64,000 bases of DNA from contig OZ316894.1 of NCBI GenBank assembly GCA_973895155.1, forward strand, positions 17,236,001 to 17,300,000, in the 5' to 3' direction. The stretch comes from Marsupella aquatica (Eukaryota; Marchantiophyta). The position numbers and the translations under genes are program-made. Below are positions 26,401 through 36,944 of the stretch, one piece after another. The notes beneath the pieces were generated by a model, which did no database searches, was not told where the DNA came from, and worked only from the letters and a program-made list of their open reading frames with translations. Position 1 is the stretch's first letter; the number at the start of each line of letters is the position of its first letter.

Positions 26401-26412
26401 CAATCTAGATAG
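20479..26412 (+). CDS. Full-size ABCG (PDR-type) ABC transporter, four coding exons
   Basis: Exons 20479-21118, 22061-22797, 22941-25237 and 25485-26412 join in phase to 1533 residues. The layout is the reverse PDR order NBD1-TMD1-NBD2-TMD2. NBD1 has Walker A GPPASGKTT at about residues 209-217, with the 942-bp first intron splitting its last Gly codon, an ISQHD Q-loop (255), signature ISGGQKKR (348-355) and Walker B TLFMDE (368-373). TMD1 spans about 545-800 and contains the PDR segment [17 protein letters not shown]2 has GVSGAGKST (976-984), the PDR-typical altered signature LSTEQRKR (1083-1090), IIFMDE (1103-1108) and H1140. TMD2 fills the last exon. The protein is about 80-100 residues longer than usual, largely from a Ser/Arg-rich linker at about 820-900. 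Such proteins export terpenoids, hormones or toxic compounds at the plasma membrane; the substrate cannot be told from sequence. The frame is intact and the ATG is in good context (GATCATGGC). Confidence 0.95.
24035..24135 (+). repeat. In-frame ~33-bp repeats coding for part of the ABCG linker
   Basis: The DNA repeats a unit built round GGATCGACTG and AAATCTGGCCTTG, coding (V)RKSGLxSGST about three times at residues 827-858. It lies between TMD1 and NBD2 and lengthens the linker compared with typical PDR proteins. Confidence 0.75.
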
Positions 26413-27208
26413 AGATGTCACCGTGTCATCATGGATCCCCAATGTAGTTGCTAGAAGACGGAGAAGCTCGATTGTTTTTAAAGCTCTGACGGCTGATCTC
26501 ACATTTGACATTGCTATTCACAACATGATAGCACAATTGTAATATAAAGTTTTGTAGACATCATAGCAGTTTCATGTAAATTGTAGTTATCCAATGCAAT
26601 TCAATGCGATTGAGTTCAAGTATGATCGTCTTGTATATTTTGTCGGAATCACAATTTTATTCAAATTTGAAAAATCTTGCGTACTGTTCCAATCCGGCCA
26701 GTGGGACTGGTGGTCAACATTGCTTTCCATCTGAATGGTCGAAGTCATTGTTTGTGCTTTAAGAATTCACGCAGGCCCGAATAGAACTGTCAAGAACGTC
26801 AATGAGCATAATCCACGTCTACATTAAACGACTTGTTGAACACTTGATAGCAATCACACCTAGCAAGCGAGCATCTCACTCTTTATGGATCGTTTTGATC
26901 AAAGTAGTTGACTGCAGATCAGCAAATTAATGTGATCTAGCCAGTGCAAAGGGTAAAGATTTGTGAATACAGTAATATGCATGGCTCAAGAGTAGGTTGC
27001 AAGATTTGTGGATACAGAACTGAACATGGCTCACGAGTACATTGCAAGTAGTCAGACGATGTCTAGAGGTAATGTGGGCACATTAGGAGCCATCGTCGTT
27101 GAGCTCACAACCTGTTGATAGATTCTGAATCAGGCCAAAAATCCACAAGTACAGTGGCAGACACAGCACCAATACCTCGACCAATACAGTATGAGATTTG
27201 GGGTGACG
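26413..27208. other. ABCG 3' UTR and spacer
   Basis: This holds the transporter 3' UTR; AATATAAAG at about 26541 is a possible poly(A) signal. Two near-identical stretches of GATTTGTGxATACAG follow at about 26956 and 27003. Nothing coding is seen before the homology to the exchanger gene begins at about 27209. Confidence 0.5.
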
Positions 27209-28248
27209 GATCCCTTTCCGTGGATTCAGCAACGTTGGATTTACAGAGCGAAGGAAAAAGTGCGAAAGTCTCTAGCTCAGCATAAGTTTTCTCAGTTTTC
27301 GGCATAACAGCCGTGGGGAAGCCTACTTGACGTGATGGTGGCACGCGAATAGCGCGGTTCTTCGTAGGATTCATGGTCACTTCGATCAAAATGCGGACAG
27401 GGCTCTGTCAGAGGCTGAGACGAAAGGGCTAATAATTGACCTCGGGATCCAGCAAGAAAGGAAAGTCCAGCCCAAGCCGAGGTTAGTGGATGGTTTGCGG
27501 AGTGCGACTTCGCCGATGAATTGGCAAATATCTGAGGATGAATCTGTGGAAGGCATGTCCAAATGGGTGCGTGCCTTTGTTGAGAAAGCTCCCCAAACGA
27601 ACTAAAACTAAGCCCGGAGGAGGAGTGGACGGAATCTTGCAGAGTGCTTCCAATGCCAAATCATCTGGAGGAACCACTTGGATCGAGCTCATTCATCTCT
27701 GACAATTTTACTTGAAGATCAAGTCGATGAGGATGAGGACGATGAGAACGAGGAGATCCCACCCACAAAGACACAGGTAATCGTTACCGCCGTCGGGTAC
27801 TTGACTCTGGGTGCATTGGTTGAAGGAGTTGTAGCTGACCCATCGGTGGGACACCATTGGGACCTTTTGGCTGTGACTGGCATTCCATTCTCCATCTCCT
27901 TTGTTGCAACTCCTTTGTCAACCAACTCCAGCGAGGCAATCTCATTCTTAATGTTTGCTGGGCAGAGTAAGACCAACATCTCCATGACATACTCCCAGAT
28001 CTATGGTGGGGTGACAATGAACAATTCATTGTGCCCAGCTATTTTTTCTCGCCATCGTGTACATCAGAGGTTTGGTCTAATACTTTCCCTCCGAGGTACT
28101 AGTTATTCTGGTGGCCACGGTTGTCATAGGTGCTCTGGCTTCTGTGCGGGTCACGTTCCCTTCCTGGATGGCTATTGTTGCCTTGATTCTTTACGCGTTC
28201 TCTATAGCACTAGTTGCAGTCCTCGACTATGTCTATGGATGGGAATGA
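27209..28248 (+). pseudogene. 5'-truncated, broken copy of the NCL-type exchanger gene
   Basis: The sequence matches the intact gene at 37830-38897 closely, from CCTTTCCGTGGATTCAGCA to the shared TGGGAATGA stop, covering the region of residues 297-650. It lacks the first half: signal peptide and first alpha-repeat. Breaks are visible: GCATAACAG replaces GCAGAACAA (nonsense), a base is lost in the CTTGAC-GATGG part, an extra T lies in ATTTTTTCTCGCC at about 28040, and GGTCTAATACTTT replaces GGTCTGGGACTT (another stop in the original frame). The EF-hand region has further changes. No frame spans it. It is a duplicated pseudogene, not a retrocopy: similarity continues past the stop codon for over 1.3 kb. 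Confidence 0.92.
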
Positions 28249-29586
28249 GGGCGAGAATTTTAGATGGTCAAGGGCTACTGCAGGGGAATTTGAGGTGGAG
28301 AGTACATATCTCCATAGAAGGAGACAGCAAGCCATAGATTTAATGGGCAATCGATGGCATTAATTATTTGCATTCAGGGTTTGTGTAAAATGGCAATTTT
28401 GTTTTTCACTGGATTGGAGTAGACAAGGGAACTGGTGGGCCAGCGGAAAACACAACACGTTGAGGATATGGGACCTGGGCAGGTAAACAAACAGCCAAAA
28501 AAACAAATGCAGAGGAAAGTACGTACTCTTGCGGGTGGTCTACCCAGATGTTTTGTAGAGCCCAGATGAAGATTTCAAGAGCAGGATCCCGGCTGAAGAG
28601 AGTTTGCACTCGGTGACAGGATTTTGGCCTTCGAATGTTCCCCTCTCACCTCCTAAATGGTGGTTCCGGTGGATTCTCTGAAGTTACTGCCGATCGGAGG
28701 TTGGGCTGACCGACGTTTGACAGACTAGTTGAGGTTTCTTTGAATTCAACAAAAATTTCAGGTTTTCGTGGCTCTCGAGTCATGGTCTTCGTTTCTGTGG
28801 GAGCATGAGGACATGGACCGAGTGCAGTGAATAACATAATCGTTGGAGTAGGAGAGAGGTCGAATTTCCACCTCTGGCAGCTCAAATTGCGCCTTATCGT
28901 CCCGTTTATCAACCTTGGATTAAACAAAATCCAGTCATCGCAGTGCTACCCTGATTTAGCGATCGTTCTAGCGTCATTCGCAGTCCCAGGCACAACCAGG
29001 CACAACCAAGATGTCTTTGGTGACAACATGGGGGAATGCCGACGGTCATAGGACAATTTTGGAACCAGTCTGTAGCTTTTGTTTGGGACATCCAAAGTAA
29101 TACTTTATGTGGGTCAACCTACTTAATGATCATATTGAGTTATGCCGTTAGAGGGGTGTTCTACGATTTGTGCAGTCCATGGTTTCTTTCAGTTGAATTA
29201 GCACGCAAGAGGCTTATGACGTATGTTTATGTTCGGGAACAAGAATTCTTTATCACTCTAGCTACTTATTCAGAGGGATCGTGAACTACAAATCAAGTTG
29301 AACTTAGTGGTACAAGTCTAAATTCTGGTAAAATAGGTGCAGAAATTCCAGACAGCTTGAAACGGCGAGAGGCTCAAAGAGAGGACAACGAGAGTCCTGG
29401 TATGAGTCCCACGTTCCCAGCTAGAGAATCATCACTTTGCTTAGAGCTCGTGCGCGCCCCATAGTTGTCTGCCGACAATCTAAGGTCAAGAGTAAGCTCT
29501 GATGGTAAAGGAAATTTATGAAGACTTACATCAACTTAGACAAGTACCGATTAATTATGGGTTGTACAGCAGAGTTGGGTCATTGG
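28249..29586 (+). repeat. Duplicated 3' flank of the exchanger pseudogene (left part)
   Basis: This segment parallels 38898-40160. Shared blocks include TACTGCAGGGGA, AATGGCAATTTTxGTTTTTCAC, GATTTCAAGAGCAGG, GTGACAGGATTTTGGCC, CTCGAGTCATG, GGAGCATGAGGACATG, GATCGTTCTAGCGTC, GAATTAGCACGCAAGAGG and GAGAGTTGGGTCAT. It stops exactly at the 5' LTR of the copia element and resumes after the 3' LTR at 33868. Confidence 0.85.
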
Positions 29587-29874
29587 TGTTGGAACTTAGT
29601 GAGTACTCTCAAGTTAGGTAGAGATAGAACAGGTAAGCATGTGATTTAGATTAGCTATAGATCACATTAGTATTAGACACACATCTCATAGATCAGACCT
29701 AACAAGTCTTATGTGCATATGTTAGGGTAGCCTGTTTGGCTGTTAGATCTTAGGAGAATCTAGAGATCCGTTGATCCTCCGCCGAGTCTGGCCCTCTCCG
29801 ACCCTACATATTTCGCCCGCTGCGACATTTTCAACACAATTCTCTTAAGTTAGAGATTGTCTCCAACTCCAACA
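29587..29874 (+). repeat. Copia 5' LTR
   Basis: The 288-bp LTR begins TGTTGGAACTTAG and ends TCCAACTCCAACA, immediately followed by the primer-binding site. It is richer in CG-containing words (CCGCCGAG, TTCGCCCGCTGCGAC) than the 3' LTR, where many of these positions are TG or CA. Confidence 0.92.
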
Positions 29875-29886
29875 TGGTATCAGAGC
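29875..29886 (+). other. Primer-binding site (initiator tRNA-Met type)
   Basis: TGGTATCAGAGC directly abuts the 5' LTR end. This is the standard plant copia primer site, complementary to the 3' end of initiator methionine tRNA. Confidence 0.9.
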
Positions 29887-30076
29887 AGGGTCTCTGATAG
29901 TTTAGGTGCATCTAAACTCTCTAGCACTTAGAAGTAGAAGTAGTATAGTAATCAGGTGGAGAACTTCCCTGATTTATTGATACTGCTTAGCTAGTCTCAG
30001 ACTCGAATCAGTATAGACTGAGTGAGAATTCCTTAGTCACTTAGATCGAGTCGTTGTTTTAAATCTGAAGGTCTAT

Positions 30077-31037
30077 ATGGAACTACTTAGGACATTCCAC
30101 GAGAACGATAAGCTTGACGGTTCAGCTAATCATATGACCTGGTCCATTATAGTTAAGAACTTCCTGAGGCGGGATGATCTTTTGAAGAGCTCAACTTTGG
30201 TGTCAAGCCTGACACCATCGGCAACGTCGTTGATGGAGGAACAAATCTCACTGCAGCCGAAATCAAGAAGAAGAAAGTCAGGGGCATCTCTATTTTGGCA
30301 ACTACAATGAAGCCAAAAAATTTGCCCACTGTTGATAAGTACTCAGATGACCCAGCAAAGTGCTGGGAACATTTTCAGCAAAGGTTCGGAGGAGCCCTCT
30401 TGCAGCGCCAGCTCCTATTGGGAGCAGAACTCCAGAGCATCAAGCTGAGCGAAGGTGGCTCAGTTGAGGCTTACATTAACACCATGAACAAACTTGTTGG
30501 ACACCTAGGAAGTATCAACGCGAGGTTGACAAAACCAGACTGATCCACATCGTACCCCGAGCACTGCCATTCAGCTGGAGCCTGCTTGTATCAATGTTCG
30601 GGGCTGAGCTTTCTCGCACACCAAAGTCATCATTCTCAAACCTGATTAAACGACTTCAATCAGAAGAGTATTGGAAGAAGGGGAAACAAATCAAAACATG
30701 TGAGGAGGCTATGGCCATAACACACAACTTTGGTAGAGGAAGGGGACGCTTTCACCCTCGTGATGGCAGACACTATCAGCCACGAGCAAATACAAACTTC
30801 CGTCATCCTTGCCCTCGTGCTGATTGTGAACGTGGACACAGACCTGGCAACTGTAACTATTGCAACAAGCCTGGCCATAGGGAAGTAGCTTGTGAATTCA
30901 AGAAGATAGAAGAGCAGATTGCTGATCTACAATTTAAAGCTGCATGTATCCAAGCAAACCGCCATTGCCAATTGGTCAATGTGGTGGAAACTAACCCTCC
31001 AACTGAAGATGCAGATGCTGAAGATGACGACTTCTGA
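30077..31037 (+). pseudogene. Copia gag remnant with CCHC zinc knuckle
   Basis: Three frame-shifted pieces (30077-30310, 30295-30543, 30594-31037) make up a gag-like protein. The first opens MELLRTFHENDKLDGSANHM, a usual copia gag start (binding a small target plus a W for membrane/capsid fold). The last has C-x2-C-x4-H-x4-C at 30852-30893 followed by an acidic tail. Shifts at about 30300 and 30545 break the frame. Confidence 0.85.
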
Positions 31038-31109
31038 GACAACTTCTACGCAACCAATGAAGGTGAACCCATTGAGCCAACTTCACCGAAGTGATGGTTG
31101 AAAACCATT

Positions 31110-33583
31110 TTTCAGCAACAATCGAATGTCTTTGTTCCAACCATGGCGAGGCCTACATGTCCACCAAATTTTTGGAGTTCTACAAGACTCACGGCATCTG
31201 AAGACAGCTTACGGTTTCCCACACTCCACACCAGAATGGAGTTGTTGAGCGCGAGAATCAAACACTCCTTGAGGTTGCCCATAGTTACACTCCTCATCAG
31301 TTTCGGCTTGGACTGAGGCCGTTCTTGCTGCCAACTATCTCTAAACTTGGTCTGGGACCAAAGTGTTGTCCCGAACAACTCCCAAGACAACTCCATATCA
31401 AGCTCCTCATGGTACAAAGCCAATCTCAATCATCTTTGCATTATTGGCTGTCAAGCTTATGTACTTATTCCTGCTTCCATGAGGTCTAAACTTGGACCCA
31501 ATTCAAGGCCATTCCCACTACTCTCTTAGGCTACGTGACAACTCCAAAGCATATTGATGCTTTGATGTTGCTCATAATCGTGTCATAATCTCCCAGGATG
31601 TTACATTGGATAAAAACAAAATCATGGGACTGCTCAACTCTACTCTTGCTCTTGCCTCAGATCTCTTTAATTTCCTATTCTCCACTTTGAATCTCCCGCT
31701 GCCTACTCTAGACCGCATCCAACATCCTGCTATTCTAGGGCCTGTCGTCCCATAGGGGGAAAACATTCCAGCTGCCGACCCTGAAGAAGCCCCATTATCA
31801 TTGTACCTGTTGCTGACCCTGAACAAGTCCCACTCAATGTTGTGTCTCCTATTGATCTTGGCACATTGCATAACAATGTCACTTTTGACCAACTTGTGCT
31901 TCCTCCACCTAGACCTGCTGCAGTTGTCATTCTCTTTGACCTCATCGTCCTCCCCCATGGCATGCTAACTATGATATGAGCACTCTCTTAGTCGAGTCTC
32001 ATAAACCGGAATGTGAAAATCTCTCCATCAAATAGGTACTCAACCATCCACGTAGGAAAAAGGCTATGCTGGAAGAAATTGCCTCCTTCGCCAAGATGGG
32101 TACATGGGAGCTGTATATATCTTCCAGCTGGCCGTTGGGCTCTTACGGCAAAATTGGTGTTTTGGACCAAACCTGACTCCACCAAGTTTCGTCTTAAAGC
32201 TAGATTGGTTGCTAGTAAGGGGATTTGAGCAAAAGTATGACATTGATTATAATAAGACTTTTGCACATGTAGTAAAATGGTCTACTCTGCGCACCATTAT
32301 TGCCCTAGCAATCTCAAACGGATGGGAACTACATCATATGGATGTAGTTACGTACCGCCTTTCTCACTGGTACACTCACAAAAAATATTTACATGCAGCA
32401 GCCACAGGCCGGGTTTTAAAGTTCCTGGCAAGGAGTCCATGGTCTGCAAGCTTTGAAGGTCTCTATACGGTCTAAAACAATCTCCTCAGGCCTGGTACAA
32501 GGAACTAGATTCACATCTCCAATCCACAGGATGGACTCAAAGCCTGGCCGGCTGAGCCCAACCTTTATTTCCTTGATGGCCAGATTATGATTCTTATGCT
32601 CAATGTTGATGACTTGCTAATCACTGGAAGTAATCTTGACCAAATTGCACAGTCAAGGCTCATCTCCAACAGCATTATCACATGAAGGATCTTGGTCTGG
32701 CTAAAAAATACCTTGGTATTGAGTTCTACCACACTTTGACAGGTCTTATTCTACACCAAACGTCTTATTGTGAAGCACTGGTTCATGAATTTGGTATGAA
32801 TGACTCCCAAACTGAGTACGTTCCAATTCCCGAGGGGCACATTCTCACAAGCCAAACTGATACACCTCCTATTGACGTGACTGAATACTATCATGCAGTC
32901 GGCAAGCTAATCTTCCTTACACATACACGCCCAGATATTGCAACATTGTGGGTACATCGTGAGTCGATACATGTCTAATCCACAAAAATGCCACTGAGAG
33001 TCTGTGAAGGATATTATGTTGGAATATCTCATGTCCAGCTCTCATCATTGTTGGACCTGTCATCTTGCATCCTTGTATCATGCTGGCAGCTTTGCGTTAA
33101 TCTAGGAGTAGATCAGTGTACATTAATTAGCAAAAGCACTTAGCACCAGCCTGTAGTTCTATGTCCTTTGCGTTTACTTATTGTGTGACTCTAAGCGAGT
33201 CACGTAATCCTCTTATCCCGGCTCCACGGGTGATTCATTTTGTACTTAACGCCTCTCAACTGAGGCAGTAATCAGAGTTTCAATATTACTTTGAACTTTC
33301 TTCATATTCTACATTACTTAAAGGGTACCAAAGATTTTGGTATTCATTTTCAGTGTTCCACCAAAACACTTCTCCAAGGATTCACTGACGCCGACTTCCT
33401 TGGTTGTAGTGATACACGTGGTTCCAGAGGTGCATATATACTTAATTCAACTCTCCATTGGTCCTATTTCCTGGTCCAACAAGCTCCAACTACCGCTTCT
33501 GATAGCACCACGGAGGCCGAGTACAAAGCGCTCTCTGAAGGAGCCAAGGAAGTAGTACATCTACGTCGGCTACTCCTGGAACG
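31110..33583 (+). pseudogene. Copia pol remnant (integrase end, reverse transcriptase, RNase H)
   Basis: The integrase end is recognised by KFLEFYKTHGI, SHTPHQNGVVEREN and a GCQAYVLIP-type segment. Reverse transcriptase shows TWEL, DYNKTFAHVVKWSTLRTIIA, LNVDDLLITGSN and MKDLGLAKKYLGIEF. RNase H shows ILHYLKGTKDFGI, FTDADF and STTEAEYKALSEGAKE. Stops and shifts occur throughout, and a 266-bp insertion splits it at 33017. The last acidic residue of RNase H is lost where the LTR starts. Confidence 0.9.
33017..33282 (+). mobile_element. Nested solo LTR (copia-like) inside the copia pol
   Basis: The insert starts TGTTGGAATATCTC, ends CAGAGTTTCA (TG...CA) and is flanked on both sides by ATATTA (33011-33016 and 33283-33288). 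Removing the insert with one flank copy brings the two parts of the pol reading frame back together, which fixes both ends. The length and ends fit a solo LTR of a different copia family. Confidence 0.85.
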
Positions 33584-33867
33584 TGTTGGAACTTACTGAT
33601 TACTCGCAAGTTAGGTAGCGATAGAACAAGTAAGCATGTGATTTAGATTAGCTATAGATCAGATTAGGATTAGACACAAATCTCATAGATAAGACATAAT
33701 TTGTTGTGCATACTTTATGGTAGCCTGTTTAGCTGTTAGATCTTAGGAGAATTTGGAGATCCTTTGATCCTCCACCAAGTGTGGTTCTCTCCAACCCTAC
33801 ATATTTTGCCCACTATGATGTTCTCAATATAGTTCTCTTAAGTTAGAGATTGTCTCCAACTCCAACA
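33584..33867 (+). repeat. Copia 3' LTR
   Basis: This 284-bp LTR is homologous over its whole length to 29587-29874. It is followed by ATTAG and then by the second part of the interrupted exchanger flank. Confidence 0.92.
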
Positions 33868-33995
33868 ATTAGTGCATCGAAGACGCTGGAATTCCAGTGA
33901 GCTCATTTTGAATGAATAATTTCCTTAACAGTGTACCTGATTCGCTGCCACTCTTCCTGTGACCAGTATTGATGCCCGAGTAATAAGATAGTTTT
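33868..33995 (+). repeat. Duplicated exchanger 3' flank, right part after the copia insertion
   Basis: GGAATTCC, GCTCATxxTGAxTGAAT, TTTCC, TCGCTGCCACT and TGTGACCAxTATT follow here in the order seen at about 40188-40315, downstream of the intact exchanger gene. The two flanks are thus continuous except for the copia insertion. Confidence 0.7.
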
Positions 33996-36060
33996 GGCCA
34001 AGCTCATAGTTGATTTCAGGTATTGGCAGAATTAATAGTTGATTTGAAGTGAACTAAGAATTGACCGATTTGATTCCTTGGTTGGCTCAGTTTCAGTGAC
34101 TGGGATCTAAAAGCAGGTGTTCACTCTCCCTATTGACGCGCCCCAACGAGGTGACCTGATGGGAACTCTGAGCACCCATAATTGAGTCGTCTGTAGGCCA
34201 CAACTGCCCCTCATAATGCCCTTGGATTTGATCCTATCCATGACGTTTGTCCAGTATCTTGTTTTGTACAAACTTGGGGTTTTCACTTCCACAAAAATAA
34301 CACATCACGTGCGACAAAGTATAGGGTCATTTTATTGGTTCAAAACAAAAACTTAAGAATTTTCTGAGAAAAACAATAGTGTTTTCTAAATCAAATTTTG
34401 AGACTTATAATAACATTAGGCTCCTTATAACCAAATTTTTTGGAATATTCCAAGAATATTCCAACTTTATAGGGGTTGAAAAATACTTTTTTTCTTACAT
34501 TTTAGGGGGTCCGAGGCCTAAAAACGTCGCAGGTGATGGGGAGGCATCCATATAGTGAGACCCCCGAGTGTACAAACAGCGAGACCTCTACTTCTTCCCA
34601 TCATGGACCTCCCGATGGACCTTCTGTATTCCATGAAAATGATGGAAAGGTTTGCCATGAGCTAGCGCTAGACTTTTCCCATTATGGACCTTCTGTATTC
34701 CATGAAAATGATGGAAGGGTTGGCCACAAGCTATCCCTAGACTTTAGCTTGAAGGAGCTTCAGGTCCCGATCCAAAGTGGACATTGAAATAAATAGTTGG
34801 CTCCAGACCAGACAACAATGCGAAACATCAGAGCACTTAATCTCACATTACATTAACATGACATCACGATGAAGAAACTCCTGAATGATCCATAGCTCAT
34901 GAGAATGTACATGTGAAGAATGAACCTATTCCCCCAAAAGAGTCGAGATGAGTGGGTCTAATCTAAGCAAATCTTATCATAATGTAATTTGGGTTAACTA
35001 ACACTAGTAGCCCAAACTAACTAAAGTCGGGATCTAGAGTCAATTCCTAATAGACGTTTAGACTTGAAGAGGACTCCAGTGCTACTCTATTCCCTTTCCT
35101 CTCATACAAAATGGCATCACTTGAACCACATTACTGTAGGGACGACCAGGTTCATAATAGTTTCTCTAGATTGCAGTTTTCCTTTAAAATAATATCTACA
35201 CATTGATAGTACACTGTTTGCGTCACTTGAGAGTCCCCGTGGTATTCTATGAAGACTACTTCTTCCCCCAAACAAAGAGTCATGGCCTTGTATTGAATAG
35301 TGGGCCATGGGGTGCTCTATTCAAATAGTACATCTGGGGCGTTGTATATGACTATGTGTTTTCATTTTTTGTAATTGGAGACATTATGTTTGAAAATGGG
35401 CTTAGGCTTTGTGTTTGAGTCTCAACATTGTCATATGATTCATGAATTTTTTAACATTTGTACAAAACAATTTAGGGTCAAAATTCAAGCACATCTTCCA
35501 ACTTGAACACAATGCCAATGTTCAAACATAAAGCCCGGCAACCCGCCCGGCAAGTAATCCCCACAATCAAAAATGAACAACAATCCCAAGATCCCACTAA
35601 GTGACCAAGAAAACTAACACCCTATAGGGCATAGAACTGAAAACCCTGGTAGAGCTCCGGAATAAACCACATAAGAGGTTCACAAAGTGATTGGGCAGCT
35701 CACACGTCTTTCCTTAGCAGATTTGTGGAGATTTGAGGAGAATGTTTTACCCACAATTAGGGTCAAGTAAGGGTGGATTGTTTGAAGACCTTTCACATGC
35801 AAGACAGCCCTTATGAGCACCTCCAGCGGTTTAGGGGGTCAATGACCTTTAAACTCAAAACATAGCCCATCATTTGGGGGCTTGTTAGAAATTTGAAAAG
35901 CCCTCCTACTAAATTCAGTCACCACGGTTTCCCCATTCTTTGACCTCTATCCCTCCAAAATTATGGGGTGTCATCTAGATTCAAAATCTCAAGCATATCC
36001 AGGATGTGGTGGCATGAGGTGGAATCTCCACCATAGATGGGGATAGAGAAGGTCATAATA
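33996..36060. other. Intergenic, with a PDR-fragment cluster
   Basis: No gene is recognised. The stretch contains the PDR-derived fragments at 34569-34733 and an imperfect AATATTCC palindrome near 34445. The remainder (34.8-36.06 kb) shows only short frames without family resemblance. Confidence 0.5.
34569..34733. pseudogene. Cluster of PDR (ABCG) gene fragments: one forward, two inverted
   Basis: 34569-34610 matches the TMD1 coding part of the transporter at 23395-23436 ([11 protein letters not shown], four differences by eye). 34631-34663 and 34700-34733 match the opposite strand of the NBD2 Walker B coding part at about 24847-24880 (reverse complement codes [12 protein letters not shown]). 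The two inverted copies lie in a 69-bp tandem duplication (GGACCTTCTGTATTCC at 34617 and 34686), and because 69 is a multiple of three the frame stays open. The pieces come from sites about 1.4 kb apart in the gene and in opposite orientation, so this is a scrambled remnant and not a gene. Confidence 0.75.
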
Positions 36061-36062
36061 GA

Positions 36063-36373
36063 GGTCTCTCTCTCCTGGGTGCCATTTCTATCAAATATGG
36101 AGGTCATGGGTTCTGAAAATGGAAACTGGCTGCCATTTGTTTAGAGATAGGGATCTCCCACATAGATGGGAATAGAGAAGGTCATGATAGAGGTCTCTCT
36201 CTCCTGGCTGCCATTTCTACCAAATATGGAGGCCACCCATTCTCAAATGGAGACTGGCTACCATTTGTTTAGAGATAGGGGCCACCATGGGGAAGTCATC
36301 CCTCCAAAATAAACCCCTATATGGTGCATTTGACCTTAGGACCAGAGATGCTCTTAGAAGCCCTATTATTAAG

Positions 36374-36411
<38 letters not shown>

Positions 36412-36565
36412 TGCCATTTGGTTCTACCAAAAATGGAGGTCACCGGTTCTGAAAATGGTGCCATTTGTTTAGAGATAGGGGCCACCATAGGGAAGTCATC
36501 CCTCCAAAATCAACCCCTATATGGTGCATTCACCTTGAGGCCGGAGATGCTCATAGAAGCCCTAT
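36063..36565 (+). repeat. Tandem repeat array upstream of the exchanger gene, with a (CT)n run
   Basis: About three copies (36063-36170, 36190-36370, 36410-36565) share GCTGCCATTT, ACCAAAxATGGAGG, TTTGTTTAGAGATAGGG, GAAGTCATCCCTCCAAAAT, CCCCTATATGGTGCATT and GAGATGCTC. A (CT)n microsatellite at about 36374-36409 sits between the last two. The array ends about 380 bp before the exchanger ATG. Confidence 0.8.
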
Positions 36566-36639
36566 TAGTATTATTATGCCCTTTAGATGCTCTATCATAG
36601 TGTTGTTGGTTCACCGTTCCTGAGATGATGAAGTACAGT

Positions 36640-36690
36640 AGACAGACAGACAGACAGACCGACCGACAGAGAGAGAGGTAGATAGATAAG
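36640..36690 (+). repeat. (GACA)n/(GATA)n microsatellite
   Basis: Imperfect runs of GACA, then GACC, GAGA and GATA follow one another, about 250-300 bp upstream of the exchanger start codon and probably near its promoter. Confidence 0.8.
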
Positions 36691-36944
36691 CCCCGTCAGG
36701 TCCAAATCCAAAGCGAAGGTGCTGACTGGAGGAGGACGATCGAATCGTCTTTCCTCCTCCTCTGCTTTTCTTTCGTAAAAAAGCACGGGAACCGCACTAC
36801 AGTAAGTTGCTCTAATCGATCAATCAATCAGTAAAGTATAGAGCTCTGTGTCGCATCCCTCGTCGACCTGCTTCCTTTCGAAGCTGCGCGCCCCGGAGGC
36901 GGTGCGGTGCGGTCGATCGATCGTTTCTTCCTTCCTTCCTCTCC

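Larger units (their letters stand above)
29587..33867 (+). mobile_element. Ty1/copia LTR retrotransposon, degenerate and internally deleted
   Basis: LTRs at 29587-29874 and 33584-33867 both start TGTTGGAACTTA and end CCAACTCCAACA. By eye they differ at roughly 15% of positions, so the insertion is old. Flanking 5-mers ATTGG and ATTAG are a nearly matching target duplication. TGGTATCAGAGC at 29875 is the initiator-tRNA primer site. The inside is in copia order: gag pieces (30077-31037) with a CCHC knuckle at 30852-30893, integrase remnants (31117-31530), reverse transcriptase pieces (32045-32980, with a VDDLL box near 32606) and RNase H (33291-33583). Many stops and frameshifts are present. 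Protease and most of the integrase are missing between about 31040 and 31110. RNase H runs directly into the 3' LTR with no polypurine tract. It cannot be autonomous. Confidence 0.93.

Noticed and set aside
27678-28337. Apparent 219-codon gene in the exchanger copy
   Set aside because: It is the part of the pseudogene after the main breaks; it switches frame relative to the intact gene near 28045 and lacks the first alpha-repeat.
34533-34787. 84-codon open frame
   Set aside because: It is made of scrambled PDR fragments, partly antisense, kept open by a 69-bp duplication.
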